Assembly (NCBI GenBank): GCA_049516155.1 | Contig: JBEKTJ010000012.1 | Coordinates: forward strand, 1-64,000 | Length of the DNA stretch: 64,000 bases | Reading direction: 5' to 3' | Source of the DNA: Bog-159 sp049516155 | GTDB lineage: Bacteria; Acidobacteriota; Terriglobia; Bryobacterales; Bryobacteraceae | Shown: positions 46,178 through 55,521 of the stretch, piece by piece | Position numbering within the stretch: position 1 is the stretch's first letter | Layout of the letters: each line of letters begins with the position of its first letter | The notes under the pieces: model-generated | What the model saw: only the letters and a program-made list of their open reading frames with translations | What the model was told of the DNA's origin: nothing | Database searches by the model: none | Position numbers and translations under genes: made by a program

Positions 46178-47053
46178 TTAGTGGTTGTCCGCGTACTGCT
46201 CGCCGGCTTCCACTCGAACAGGCAGCAGCGCGTTCTTGGGCACAATCGGGCAGGGGAAGAATGGAGAGACTGCGCAGATCGGATTGTAGGCTTTGTTGAA
46301 GTCGACAATGGCCTTCCCATTTTGCGGCGCATCGATATGCAAATATCTTCCGGCGCCATAGGTCTGTTTGCCGCTAGTTTCGTCTCTAAACATCAGGTAC
46401 CAGTAATCGGGCGAATTTGCAAAAACATCCAGATGAAGCGTTTTTCCCCCAAGCTCGAAGGCAACGAATCCGGGCACGGACATCTCACGTGCGCCGCCTT
46501 GCGTGTCCGGCACCTTCGCGGACTTCGCATCGGCATACGGCGTGAACTTGGCTTCCAACTTGTAGGCCGGGTCCACTGGAAACCAATGCAGTCCATGAAA
46601 GTTCTTGGCAAACGAGCTTTGCTGGTCCCTCAGGAGGAGAATCATCGTCTTACCTCCCGACCGCACACTGAATGAGAAATCCCCAGCCCGTAATTTGTCT
46701 GCTTTGTCTTTGGTCTGCAGTGTGGTCGGACCTTCTATCTTCTTCCCGTTTAACGTAACCGGCACGGACCCTGCCGGCGTGAAAGTCACCGTATCGGCGC
46801 TACGCTCGATGGTTCCCAAACGGGCTGGCGCGCGCGGTGGAAGAGTGATTGTGCTCCCCTCGGCGCTCCCCAATCTGGTCGGGGCCTCGTCTATCGCATA
46901 ACGGCCAATCACATAAATCGGGCTGTCCTCGGCCTGAATTTCAATGTGATCCTGCTGGCGCTCCGCCAGGATCTGTTTTTGATAGTCGCTTTGCGCGCCT
47001 GGCATAGCGCTGGCCGCGATCAGAAGAACTAGAACACTGGTGTTCGGAGACAT
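46178..47053 (-). CDS. Exported DUF1684 protein
   Basis: A 291-residue protein of unknown biochemical role. A signal peptide (MSPNTSVLVLLIAASAMPGAQ) is followed by the DUF1684 body, with the conserved end KAYNPICAVSPFFPCPIVP and NALLPVRVEAGEQ, which matches the family pattern YNPPCxFxxxxxCPxPPxxN. The open frame continues upstream to 47290, but those residues look random, and the signal peptide fixes the start at 47053, with GAAGAGAG about seven bases upstream. Confidence 0.88.
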   Translation of the reverse strand: MSPNTSVLVLLIAASAMPGAQSDYQKQILAERQQDHIEIQAEDSPIYVIGRYAIDEAPTRLGSAEGSTITLPPRAPARLGTIERSADTVTFTPAGSVPVTLNGKKIEGPTTLQTKDKADKLRAGDFSFSVRSGGKTMILLLRDQQSSFAKNFHGLHWFPVDPAYKLEAKFTPYADAKSAKVPDTQGGAREMSVPGFVAFELGGKTLHLDVFANSPDYWYLMFRDETSGKQTYGAGRYLHIDAPQNGKAIVDFNKAYNPICAVSPFFPCPIVPKNALLPVRVEAGEQYADNH

Positions 47054-47290
47054 TGGACTCTCTTCGGTCCCCGAGTCTAACACAGTGTGTAGCACCGGCG
47101 GGGGCCCGGCCTGACGATAGCTCGGTGCGGATCGTTTTGCCGCACTGAGCGTTGCGGGACCGTTGCTTGCCGAGTTGAAAGACACACTGGCCCGTTCTCT
47201 GGCTGTATCTTCGGCCATCCGGAAGTTGGCCCATTTGTCCATTGGCGCGCCCGCCGCGCAACGCGATGACCGCAACCGTACGAGCCTCAT

Positions 47291-48961
47291 TTACCAGCTC
47301 AGTTCCAATAAAGAGACAGCTTGGCGTGGGAGCGAAAACTCCAGCTTCGTTTCGCCAACTCGCACATCCACCCACCACGGAGAGTCCGCGAGCTGCAACT
47401 GCCCTGACGCATCCAGACTGGCATACTGCTCTGGCGTCGGGTGCTGCGGAGATCCCATCGCCTTCCACGCCGTCCAGGCATTGCTATGAGTCTCATCGAT
47501 TCGATAGTGCCGTGCCAAAACTCGAGTAGCCGTGCTCGGGAGGCCGGCTATCTCCAACCGCACCTGAGCCTCCCCGGCCGGCACATCGTCGTCATGATAA
47601 TTCCATGTAAGGACGGAGATCCCCCGGGCCGAACGAACGCCGAGTGCATCTACGTCCGGATCGCCGCGGACGCCCTCGGCGAGCATGGTATCGAGCGGGG
47701 TACGGCCACTGCTTTCCGTCTTCACGCGATCCCCTCGCATCATTGCGGCCATGCGGAACACGTTCAACACCGGCTTGTCGATGCCATTCGTCGCCAGCGT
47801 CCGAAAGCCATCGAAGTACGGCTGATCCTCGAACTCGAAGGCCCAGGTCAGCATGCCCTCGATGTTCGCGTGCCGCCGGTCCGCCAGCTCGAAAATGTTC
47901 TTGATCATCGCCGCGGTATACGACGCGTACAGTGCGCCATTGCGATAGGCGTTTTGGGGATAAACGCGCGCCGAGCATGCCGCGCATCCTTCCGGGTCAG
48001 ACTCGCTCAGCACGATTGGCAGGGTCGCGAACTTCGGGAATGCGCGTACGATGGCATATCCCTGGTCCACGTCTTCGGCATGCTTAGCGATACCCATGCG
48101 AACATGGCCATCCACCACGGAGGGCCGGCCTTTCGCGTGATACGTGATGAAATCGAGCGGAGCGCCCGTTCTGCCTGTTGCGGAGTTGCTGCCGTGATCG
48201 CAGTGCTCCAGGAACTGGCGCAGGAACGCCCCAGCCTTCGTGCCGGACGGACCCGTGGTGGCCGGTCCGCCGACTCTCGCCGAGGGAAGCGCACGCTTCA
48301 CCGCTGCAGCCGCGTAGTCGTACAGCTTGTCGTATTCTTCCGGAGTTCCGTGCCAATACGAGATATCGGGTTCGTTCCATACCTCCCAATACCATGACTG
48401 CACTTGCTCCTTCCCGTACTTCTCCACACTGTGCTTCGCCCATTGGTAGACCAACTCGCCCCACTTGCCGTAGTCCTTGGGCGGGTAAGACCATCCGATG
48501 GAGTAATCCCGGTTCTCCGCGCCCGGTATCCAGGTTGGGCGATACGGCTCCGGCTTCGACGAAAGCGGCTGCGGCATGAAGCCGATCTCGACAAACGGCT
48601 TAGCGCCCGCTTGCAAATACGTGCCGAAGATGCGATCCGCGATCGTCCAATCGTACACCGGCCTTCCCGAGGCGTCTTCTGTGTACGCATTCGTGGACCC
48701 CCACTTCAGTCCCGGCGTTCCGTCTCCCGTGGCCAGCATGAAATGGGTCCGAATGTACACCGGCGCTGCGCTCATCGCCGCTAACTCGCCCACGAGCTTC
48801 CGGCCATTTCTCGTGTATGTGTAGTTCGGTTCGTCGTAACCGAAATAGGCGTAGATTGGTTTGAATGGGCCAAGCGCCTCAGCCGCGTTCACACGAATAG
48901 TCACAACGTTCTGGGCCAGGCACGAAGCTACAGCCGGCAGTAGCAATGGAATCAGTCGCAT
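47291..48961 (-). CDS. Exported glycoside hydrolase family 39 enzyme (beta-xylosidase-like)
   Basis: A 556-residue secreted glycosidase with a signal peptide (MRLIPLLLPAVASCLAQ) and a TIM-barrel. The acid/base is Glu197 in YWEVWNEPDISYW, and the nucleophile is Glu320 in LPIVLSESDPEG; both fit clan GH-A, family 39. A C-terminal beta-sandwich (DVPAGEAQVRLEIAGLPS and later strands) follows. Characterised members split xylosides or iduronides, so the substrate is not fixed. It is separated from the DUF1684 gene by 237 bp that show no gene. Confidence 0.88.
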   Translation of the reverse strand: MRLIPLLLPAVASCLAQNVVTIRVNAAEALGPFKPIYAYFGYDEPNYTYTRNGRKLVGELAAMSAAPVYIRTHFMLATGDGTPGLKWGSTNAYTEDASGRPVYDWTIADRIFGTYLQAGAKPFVEIGFMPQPLSSKPEPYRPTWIPGAENRDYSIGWSYPPKDYGKWGELVYQWAKHSVEKYGKEQVQSWYWEVWNEPDISYWHGTPEEYDKLYDYAAAAVKRALPSARVGGPATTGPSGTKAGAFLRQFLEHCDHGSNSATGRTGAPLDFITYHAKGRPSVVDGHVRMGIAKHAEDVDQGYAIVRAFPKFATLPIVLSESDPEGCAACSARVYPQNAYRNGALYASYTAAMIKNIFELADRRHANIEGMLTWAFEFEDQPYFDGFRTLATNGIDKPVLNVFRMAAMMRGDRVKTESSGRTPLDTMLAEGVRGDPDVDALGVRSARGISVLTWNYHDDDVPAGEAQVRLEIAGLPSTATRVLARHYRIDETHSNAWTAWKAMGSPQHPTPEQYASLDASGQLQLADSPWWVDVRVGETKLEFSLPRQAVSLLELSW

Positions 48962-49100
48962 GTTGTTAGAAGCAATGCCACTTTAACATGCTGGCGCCGG
49001 CGGCTAGTTCCGGCGCCAGCACCAAACCGCGGCCGCCACACGATGAAGCTGTGTCTTTGCCAGGCCGCGCCAAGCGAACTTGTCGCAACGCAGCATGCCG

Positions 49101-49367
49101 TCAGCGGTCGCGCCGAACTCTGTCGTGCCCGCGCCGCGCTTGCTGGTGGGGTTCATCATGGCGATGTTCCCCTCCCACGAATGTGGGATTCGCGTACACA
49201 TACTCCCGGTTCGCGGACACATACGCCCCGCCCTGGTCCGGACAGGTTGAGTCTGGCGGCGGGGGCGGTGGACATGGCGGGTCGTCAGCCTTGGCCTGTT
49301 GGGGCGCTATCGCCAGCACTGCGCCGAGTGCCATGATTGGCAATCCGATCTTCTTCAACATTTTCAT
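49101..49367 (-). CDS. Small exported Pro-rich protein
   Basis: An 88-residue protein starting MKMLKKIGLPIMALGAVLAI with a signal peptide likely cut after QAKA. The mature part has a short proline run (CPPPPPPDSTC) framed by two Cys and a His/Arg-rich end (GGEHRHDEPHQQARR). The end looks less protein-like than the start, so a small frameshift near the C-terminus is possible. Short exported proteins with this type of lead are common in Acidobacteriota; no role is known. Confidence 0.6.
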   Translation of the reverse strand: MKMLKKIGLPIMALGAVLAIAPQQAKADDPPCPPPPPPDSTCPDQGGAYVSANREYVYANPTFVGGEHRHDEPHQQARRGHDRVRRDR

Positions 49368-49446
49368 ACCCTCCGATTGACTCGACGCTCCGCCGGCAAT
49401 TGGGTGTGTAAGACCGCGCTTGAATGCATGTAAATATTTGTCAACA

Positions 49447-51264
49447 TCAACCGCGGAAGTAGAGATAGCCGCCGAGGATGCAGACGAGCACTACGCCGGA
49501 GGCGGCTACCTCTTTCCAACTCCAGCCGGCCCGTGTCTTGCGCCGGTCCGCTTCGGTGGCGGTGCCGAAAGTCAGGCTCTGGATCTTAAGATCGTCCGGC
49601 GCGGCCGTCATGTAACTTACGGTTATCATGACTATCGCCGAGACAATCGTGATCAGCACGCTGAAATACTGGAAATAAATGTTATTCACGATCCAGAGGA
49701 ACGATCCTTCCGTGTATCCCGACCCGCCCAGGGTCACGGGAGTATCGACTATCATACGGAAAATGCCCAGCGCGAAGCCCACGATCATGGCCCAGAGCGC
49801 GCCCGCTCCATTCATGCGCTTGATAAAGACGCCCAGGAAAAACACGATAAAGATGGGCGGCGCCAGATAGCCTTGCACGGACTGCAAGTAAGTGTAGAGA
49901 CCCTTGGCGTTCTTAATCACCGGAATCCAGGCCAACGCGATCACAACCATCACGATGGTGGCCATGCGGCCCATGCGCACGAGCTGATGTTGCGAAGCTT
50001 GCGGCTTCCACTTCTGATACAGGTCTACGGTAAACAGCGTGGAGCAGGCGTTGAACACGCCCGCCAACGATCCCATAAGGGCGGAGAGCAGTCCGGCCAC
50101 TACGATGCCGCGGATCCCCGCGGGCAGCAGGTATTGGACCATCATGGGAAAGGCCGCGTTGGAGAGTGCCGGAATCGACTTGCCGTCGGGGCCTATCATG
50201 GATGTCAGTTCGGGAACCTTACCGCTCTTAGCCAGCGCGTAACAGATAAGTCCGGGAATGATGAAAAGATATACGGGGAACAGCTTCAGAAAGGCGGCGA
50301 AGATACTGCCGCGGCGGGCTTCCGTCTCGTTAGGGGCGCCCAAGGCGCGCTGGACGATGTATTGGTCCGTGCACCAATACCACAGCCCGATGATAGGCGC
50401 GCAGAAGAGCATACCCAGCCATGGAAAATTGTCGTTGAAGTACCAGGCCTGCTTCACGATCTGCCCGGCCGCGTTGGTCTGCGTCACAGGCGCCCAGGTG
50501 CCCTGCACGCCGGCCGGGATCAGCGGTTTCCAAAGGTTGAACATATCGGATCCGCACAAGTGGCGCAGTTCGGCCCAGCCGCCCAAACGAATGAGGCCGT
50601 AAGCGGTCAGCAGGAACGAGCCGAGGATCAACACGGTGACCTGCACGGCGTCGTTGTAAGCCACGGCGCGCATGCCGCCCAGCGTAGTGTAAAGGCCGGT
50701 CAGCAGGATCACCAGCACGGAGCCGATCCAAAAGCTGTCGATAGTGACGCCGCCGATCGAGAGGCTCATCTGCGGGAACAGCGTGCCAAAGACCACGCCG
50801 CCGGCGAAGATGCCGACCGCGATCTTGGAAATGATGAACGTGATGATGGAGACGATCGAGAGGACGTAGCGGGATTTTTCGTTGAAGCGGCGCTCCAGAA
50901 ATTCCGGCATGGTGAACACCATGGAGCGCATATAGAACGGCACAAAGACCCAGCCCAGCACCAGCAGGCACCAGGCATGCAGCTCATAGTGGGCCATGGC
51001 GACACCGCTGGTGGCGCCAGAGCCGGCCAGTCCGACGATGTGCTCCGATCCGATGTTGGAGGCGAAGATGGAAGCGCCGATCACCCACCAGCCGAGGTTG
51101 CGGCCGGCCAAAAAGTAATCCGTGGCGGAATCCTTGGCGCGGCGCACCACCCAGGTGGCCACACTCAACAGGATGCCGAAGTAGAGTCCGATCGTGAGCC
51201 AGTCGAGGGCGGTGATGCGCGACTCGCGGGTCGCGGCGAGCAGCAACAGGGCTGGTAGAGCCAT
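49447..51264 (-). CDS. Sodium/solute symporter (SSS, SGLT-type)
   Basis: A 605-residue transporter with about 14 membrane helices. Early markers are LDWLTIGLYFGILL, TDYFLAGRNLGWWVIGASIFASNIGSEHIVG (the family pattern around the first Na+ site) and later WYWCTDQYIVQRALGA, the SGLT signature. The GVFNACSTLFTVDLYQK segment contains the second sodium-site serines. Family members carry sugars, inositols or amino acids together with Na+. The gene neighbours GH39, so an oligosaccharide or sugar substrate is plausible but not shown. Confidence 0.92.
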   Translation of the reverse strand: MALPALLLLAATRESRITALDWLTIGLYFGILLSVATWVVRRAKDSATDYFLAGRNLGWWVIGASIFASNIGSEHIVGLAGSGATSGVAMAHYELHAWCLLVLGWVFVPFYMRSMVFTMPEFLERRFNEKSRYVLSIVSIITFIISKIAVGIFAGGVVFGTLFPQMSLSIGGVTIDSFWIGSVLVILLTGLYTTLGGMRAVAYNDAVQVTVLILGSFLLTAYGLIRLGGWAELRHLCGSDMFNLWKPLIPAGVQGTWAPVTQTNAAGQIVKQAWYFNDNFPWLGMLFCAPIIGLWYWCTDQYIVQRALGAPNETEARRGSIFAAFLKLFPVYLFIIPGLICYALAKSGKVPELTSMIGPDGKSIPALSNAAFPMMVQYLLPAGIRGIVVAGLLSALMGSLAGVFNACSTLFTVDLYQKWKPQASQHQLVRMGRMATIVMVVIALAWIPVIKNAKGLYTYLQSVQGYLAPPIFIVFFLGVFIKRMNGAGALWAMIVGFALGIFRMIVDTPVTLGGSGYTEGSFLWIVNNIYFQYFSVLITIVSAIVMITVSYMTAAPDDLKIQSLTFGTATEADRRKTRAGWSWKEVAASGVVLVCILGGYLYFRG

Positions 51265-51381
51265 TATTTGGAAATCCTCTCCGTCAGTTAAATATCCGGT
51301 TGCAATGCTTCGGGCGGCGAGCCGGAAGCCCGATTATACAGCAACACTGTTCAGTTCGGCGGACAGGCTGGAAGGTCCGTC

Positions 51382-52689
51382 TTACTTGGCACGCTCCAAG
51401 CGGCCGCCTTCGCGGCGGTCGGCGCGCAGCAGCAGAAACGAGAAGAGCAGGCCGCAGAAGCCAAGTCCGGCAAACATGACCTGGCTCGCAGTATAGGCAT
51501 GCGTGGCGTCGCGTAGCGCTCCGCTGGCGTAAGGGAAAGTGGCCAGACCCAGGTTCTGGATGGCAGTCATCAGGCCAAAGGCCGTGCCCACACAGCGCGC
51601 ATCGACAATGAGCGGCACCGACGGCCAGATGCAGGCCGGAACCAGCACGAATGCGGCTCCCAGCACGATCATGGAGAGCACCGGCGAAAAGTGCGTCAGG
51701 CCCAAAAGCAGATGCGCGGGCACAATCAGCAGCGAGCCCAACACCATCAGGCTGGCGCGGCGGCCTACGCGGTCGACAAAGTTGCCGGCAAAGGGGGCCA
51801 GCACCATGGAAGCCGCGATGATGATTGACGTGACGCCCTGCGCGGTGGTGAACATATGCGTGAGATTGAAGAACACGCCGGCGAAGAAACCGAGCCCTTC
51901 CGCCGAAGCCATGGGCATGCCCCACTTGTCGTGAAAGAAATCGGTGGCCAGCGCCGTAAAAGGAAAGATGGCGGAGTAGAATGTCAGACAGATTCCCACC
52001 GCGTACCAGTAGGAAGGGCGGAACTTGCCCACGTCGCTCCAAGTGATCTTGTCGCCGGAGCCGGCCTCGGGCAGATGCAGGATGGGCTCGGCGTGCCGGT
52101 CCATCAGGGTATAGATCCAGTTGCAAAGCAGGCTGAACAGGCATAGAGCGGCCGCAATCCAAAGCGCGCCGCGCCAACCGAAGCGAGTGGCCAGCAGTTC
52201 TTCGGTATTGAACGAGAACAGGGTGCCGAGACGGGCGATGGTGAGGGTAATGCCGAATGCCATGGCCAGTTCCTTGCCCGTGAACCAGCGCGCGGCAATA
52301 GCGCTTTGCGCGACGATCACGGATTCGGAGCCGATGCCGAACAGGACGCGGCCGGCATACAGGACCGGCAGGCTGGGCGCCCAGGCGACCATGGCGGCGC
52401 CGCCCACCACGAAGCCGGAGAAGATCAGGCTGGCGCGGCGCACGCCGACGCGGTCGATGAGAACGCCTCCGATACCGACCGCGACGACGGCGGCCACGCT
52501 GTACATGGTGTACATCGTCCCGATGGCCGCTCGGTCGGTGTGAAACACCTGGATCAGAGTGGTCTCAATGGCGCCGACGCTATCGTAGGCGAAGTAACTG
52601 CCGAAGGTGATCAAGGCGGCGAAGGCCAGGATGATGAACCGGTACAGCCGGGCGGCGGGGTGAAAGGGGCCGGATTCCGATGGGGACAT
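51382..52689 (-). CDS. MFS transporter, MFSD1-like
   Basis: A 435-residue carrier with 12 helices. The segments LFGIGSESVIVAQSAIAARWFTG followed by KELAMAFGITLTIARLG closely follow the pattern FGIGGESLxVAQNxxAxxWFKGKELNxxFG seen in animal lysosomal MFSD1 and its bacterial relatives. MFSD1 exports cationic or neutral dipeptides, so a peptide substrate is a possible role. The start at MSPSESGPFHPA is set at 52689 because upstream residues look random. The gene is divergent from the FG-GAP protein across 83 bp. Confidence 0.8.
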   Translation of the reverse strand: MSPSESGPFHPAARLYRFIILAFAALITFGSYFAYDSVGAIETTLIQVFHTDRAAIGTMYTMYSVAAVVAVGIGGVLIDRVGVRRASLIFSGFVVGGAAMVAWAPSLPVLYAGRVLFGIGSESVIVAQSAIAARWFTGKELAMAFGITLTIARLGTLFSFNTEELLATRFGWRGALWIAAALCLFSLLCNWIYTLMDRHAEPILHLPEAGSGDKITWSDVGKFRPSYWYAVGICLTFYSAIFPFTALATDFFHDKWGMPMASAEGLGFFAGVFFNLTHMFTTAQGVTSIIIAASMVLAPFAGNFVDRVGRRASLMVLGSLLIVPAHLLLGLTHFSPVLSMIVLGAAFVLVPACIWPSVPLIVDARCVGTAFGLMTAIQNLGLATFPYASGALRDATHAYTASQVMFAGLGFCGLLFSFLLLRADRREGGRLERAK

Positions 52690-52772
52690 GGATCTGGGAG
52701 TATAGCATTGCGCGCGGTAGCGAGCAGGCCGATACGGCAGATCCAAAGGCGGGCGCACGCTAATATAGAGAC

Positions 52773-54437
52773 TTGGCTCTTCTTGATTCGCTACGCGCCT
52801 GCGCAACGGTCCTGCTTTGCGCCATGCTGGGGGCAGCCACGCCCGCGGCCGATTTTCATGCCGATTTTCATAATGTCGCGCGCCAGGCTGGGCTAACCGA
52901 TTCCTTTCCCAACGGCGGCGCCCGCGCGAAGCAATACATCGTCGAAACCACCGGCAGCGGAGCGGCCTTTCTGGATTACGATAACGACGGCCTGCTGGAT
53001 GTCTTCTTGGTCTCCGGCACGGGCGGGACGAACCGGCTTTACCACAACCTTGGGAATGGTAAGTTCGCCGACGTCACTAAAGAGATGGGTCTCGAGCATT
53101 CCGGCTGGGGCCAAGGCGTTTGCGCCGGAGACTACGACAACGACGGCTACACCGATCTGTTAGTCACTTACTGGGGCCAAAATGTTCTGTACCGCAATAA
53201 GGGCGGCCACGGTTTCGAGGATGTGACCCTCAAGGCCGGCCTGGTGCAGGACCGCGTGCGGTACAACACCGGCTGTGCATTCCTGGACTACGACAACGAC
53301 GGCCACCTCGATTTGTTCGTCGCCAACTACCTCCAGTTCGATTTTCGAACTACTCCCAAGCCTGGGGAAAACGCCTATTGCTGGTATCGCGAACTGCCGG
53401 TGGCGTGCGGGCCGCGCGGCCTTCCGTTCGACCGCAATATCCTTTACCACAACAACGGCGACGGCACTTTTGCGGATGTTTCGGCGGCCTCCGGTATCGC
53501 CAAACCGTCGCACAATTACGCGCTTGGCGTACTGACCGGCGACTTCAACCACGACGGTCTTACCGATATCTACGTGGCCTGCGACCAGACGCCCTCGATT
53601 CTGTACATCAACCGCGGCGATGGCACCTTCGTGGACGAAGCGTCGATGCGCGGCACGGCCTTCGACGACAACGGCAACGCGCTTTCCGGCATGGGTGCCG
53701 CGGCGGCCGACTACGATGGCGACGGATGGCCGGATATTTTTCGCTCCAACTTCTCCGACGAGCGCGAAACGCTTTATCACAACCGCGGCCGCGGCGAGTT
53801 CGACGACGCCACGCTGGCCGCCGGCATGGCCCTGAATACCCGCTTCGTGGGCTGGGGCTGCGGCTTCTTCGATTTCGATAACGACGGCTGGCAGGACCTG
53901 CTGCTGGTGAACGGCCACGTCTTTCCCGAAGTGGACCGGCTGGGCATCGACGTACACTACAAGGACCGCGCGATTCTGTATCACAACACCGGCAATGGCA
54001 AATTCGTGGATATCTCGGAGTCGGCCGGTCCCGGCATTTTGGAAAAGCATTCCGCGCGCGGCGCGGCCTTCGGCGACTACGACAATGACGGAAACGTAGA
54101 AGTGTTGGTCAATAATCAGAACGAGCCGCCGTCCTTGCTGAAGCAAAGCGGCAAGCCGGGCAGAAACTGGGTGCTCTTGAAGTTGGTGGGTGTGAGATCC
54201 AACCGGAGCGCCATTGGGGCGCGCGTGCGGGTCACCGCCGGAGGGCTGACGCAGATCGGCGAGGTGCGCAGCGGCGGCAGCTATCTTTCGCAGAGCGATC
54301 TGCGGCTGCATTTCGGACTGGCAAACGCGCGGCGCGTCGATAAAGTCGAGATCTGGTGGCCGTCCGGAATGCGGCAGGTGGAGCAAGTGGAGAAGGATCT
54401 CCCGGTCAACCGCATCATTACCATTCGTGAAAAGTAG
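52773..54437 (+). CDS. Exported FG-GAP/ASPIC-UnbV protein (CRTAC1-like)
   Basis: A 554-residue secreted protein that starts with TTG (no ATG fits) and a signal peptide (TVLLCAMLGAATPAADF). It has seven FG-GAP blades with calcium-binding loops of the DxDxDG type (LDYDNDGLLDVFL, DYDNDGYTDLLV, DFDNDGWQDLLLVNG) that make an integrin-like propeller. The end is an ASPIC/UnbV domain (IGARVRVTAGGLTQIGEVRSGGSYLSQSDLRLHFGLA). These proteins bind calcium and probably surface glycans or partners. They are frequent in Acidobacteriota and Planctomycetota. Confidence 0.92.
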   Translation: MALLDSLRACATVLLCAMLGAATPAADFHADFHNVARQAGLTDSFPNGGARAKQYIVETTGSGAAFLDYDNDGLLDVFLVSGTGGTNRLYHNLGNGKFADVTKEMGLEHSGWGQGVCAGDYDNDGYTDLLVTYWGQNVLYRNKGGHGFEDVTLKAGLVQDRVRYNTGCAFLDYDNDGHLDLFVANYLQFDFRTTPKPGENAYCWYRELPVACGPRGLPFDRNILYHNNGDGTFADVSAASGIAKPSHNYALGVLTGDFNHDGLTDIYVACDQTPSILYINRGDGTFVDEASMRGTAFDDNGNALSGMGAAAADYDGDGWPDIFRSNFSDERETLYHNRGRGEFDDATLAAGMALNTRFVGWGCGFFDFDNDGWQDLLLVNGHVFPEVDRLGIDVHYKDRAILYHNTGNGKFVDISESAGPGILEKHSARGAAFGDYDNDGNVEVLVNNQNEPPSLLKQSGKPGRNWVLLKLVGVRSNRSAIGARVRVTAGGLTQIGEVRSGGSYLSQSDLRLHFGLANARRVDKVEIWWPSGMRQVEQVEKDLPVNRIITIREK

Positions 54438-54466
54438 TGGCTAGCGCTGGTCATCTGATGCGACAA

Positions 54467-54952
54467 TCATGACTTTCTCTTCCGATCCTGGTCAAGCAGT
54501 TGTGCCAGGAGATCGGTGCTGGCGCGAAAGTTGGTGGCGCGGAGTCGTGAGATGGCCGTTGGCAGATGGACCAAACTCTTTTCCGCGGCGGTGCCTAGAA
54601 CCCGCAGTGTGCCCACCACCGTGAGCTGCCGGCGGGCGGCCTCCTGGCGACCCTCCCAATCGTCGATGAGCAAAGCGTCGGCGTGGATCTCCTGGCTCAG
54701 GGCAATAGCCTCGCGCTCACCCGGCCCGAGGATCTCTGGAAAATCCAGGGGCATGTGCGCCGGAAACCGGGTCTCCAGCCACGGAGGGCTGCGCTGGATC
54801 CAATATCTAACCCGTTCCGGTGTCTGGGTAGCGTTTAGCTCGGCCACCACCGCCGGGGGAACCAGCACTCGCCCATAAAGAGCCGCCAATAGATGAATCT
54901 GTTCGATCAGCACTAAATAGTTGAGCGGGCTGGTATCGGCCACGACAATCAT
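54467..54952 (-). CDS. DUF3368 PIN-like toxin
   Basis: A 161-residue toxin with PIN-type motifs: MIVVADTSPLNYLVLI (first Asp, D-T-S-P-L), VLVPPAVVAEL, GPGEREAIALSQEIHAD (Glu) and DALLIDDWEGRQEA (second and third acidic residues), then the GTLRVLGTAAEKSLV segment of DUF3368. It lies directly after a UPF0175 antitoxin, whose stop overlaps its ATG by four bases. The pair is a common VapC-like system: a toxin expected to cut RNA. Confidence 0.9.
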   Translation of the reverse strand: MIVVADTSPLNYLVLIEQIHLLAALYGRVLVPPAVVAELNATQTPERVRYWIQRSPPWLETRFPAHMPLDFPEILGPGEREAIALSQEIHADALLIDDWEGRQEAARRQLTVVGTLRVLGTAAEKSLVHLPTAISRLRATNFRASTDLLAQLLDQDRKRKS

Positions 54953-55263
54953 CCCGCGCGGCGCTCGTGATCCGGCTCCTTGGTCTGTTCGGCTTGCCGC
55001 TTTTGCCAGAGTTCCTCACTTCTGACGCGCTCCCGCTCGAAATCCTCAATAGAGTATTCGAGCCAAACCTGATGCTCCTTGAGAAAGCCGTCCAGCTCGT
55101 AGCGCGAGGGGATGCCGAGCAGTTGCCGCAACTGATAACTAGTCAAGCGATGCTCGCGGTAGGCCTCCAGGGCCATGGCCTCAAGGGCGGCGCGGGCGGG
55201 ATCCTGGCCAGCCGGCAGGAGCGGGGAGGCGAATTCGTCCGGGACCTCGAGAGTGATCTGCAT
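54949..55263 (-). CDS. UPF0175 antitoxin
   Basis: A 104-residue protein of the UPF0175 family. The start MQITLEVPDEFASPLLP and the helix-turn-helix-like core ALEAYREHRLTSYQLRQLLG followed by SRYELDGFLKEHQVWLEYS are characteristic (the family binds DNA and pairs with DUF3368 toxins). It is first in the operon and overlaps the toxin start. The C-terminal tail (after residue 75) is charged, as expected for the toxin-neutralising part. Confidence 0.92.
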   Translation of the reverse strand: MQITLEVPDEFASPLLPAGQDPARAALEAMALEAYREHRLTSYQLRQLLGIPSRYELDGFLKEHQVWLEYSIEDFERERVRSEELWQKRQAEQTKEPDHERRAG

Positions 55264-55521
55264 GGAGACAGGCTACCACACACCCGCCCGCCGCCGTCGG
55301 CTAGTCTGGCCGTGTTGGTTGGAGATGCAGGCCATTGGAAGCAACCAATCGCAAACGAGGAACCTTCGCCTGAGCGTCAATCCAAGGACCTTGCGTAATG
55401 CGAAGAAGTGATATCGCGCGCGGTGGCTGACTGGCGCGGGCCGCGGAACCAGCCCGTTGAATCGCCATTCAGCGCGATGCGGCAGCAGATTGCTGATAGC
55501 CGTGCACAGGCGGTTCTCCGC

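Noticed and set aside
47054..47290. N-terminal extension of the DUF1684 protein
   Set aside because: The residues look random and Ser/Arg-rich, and a clear signal peptide with a ribosome site starts at 47053.
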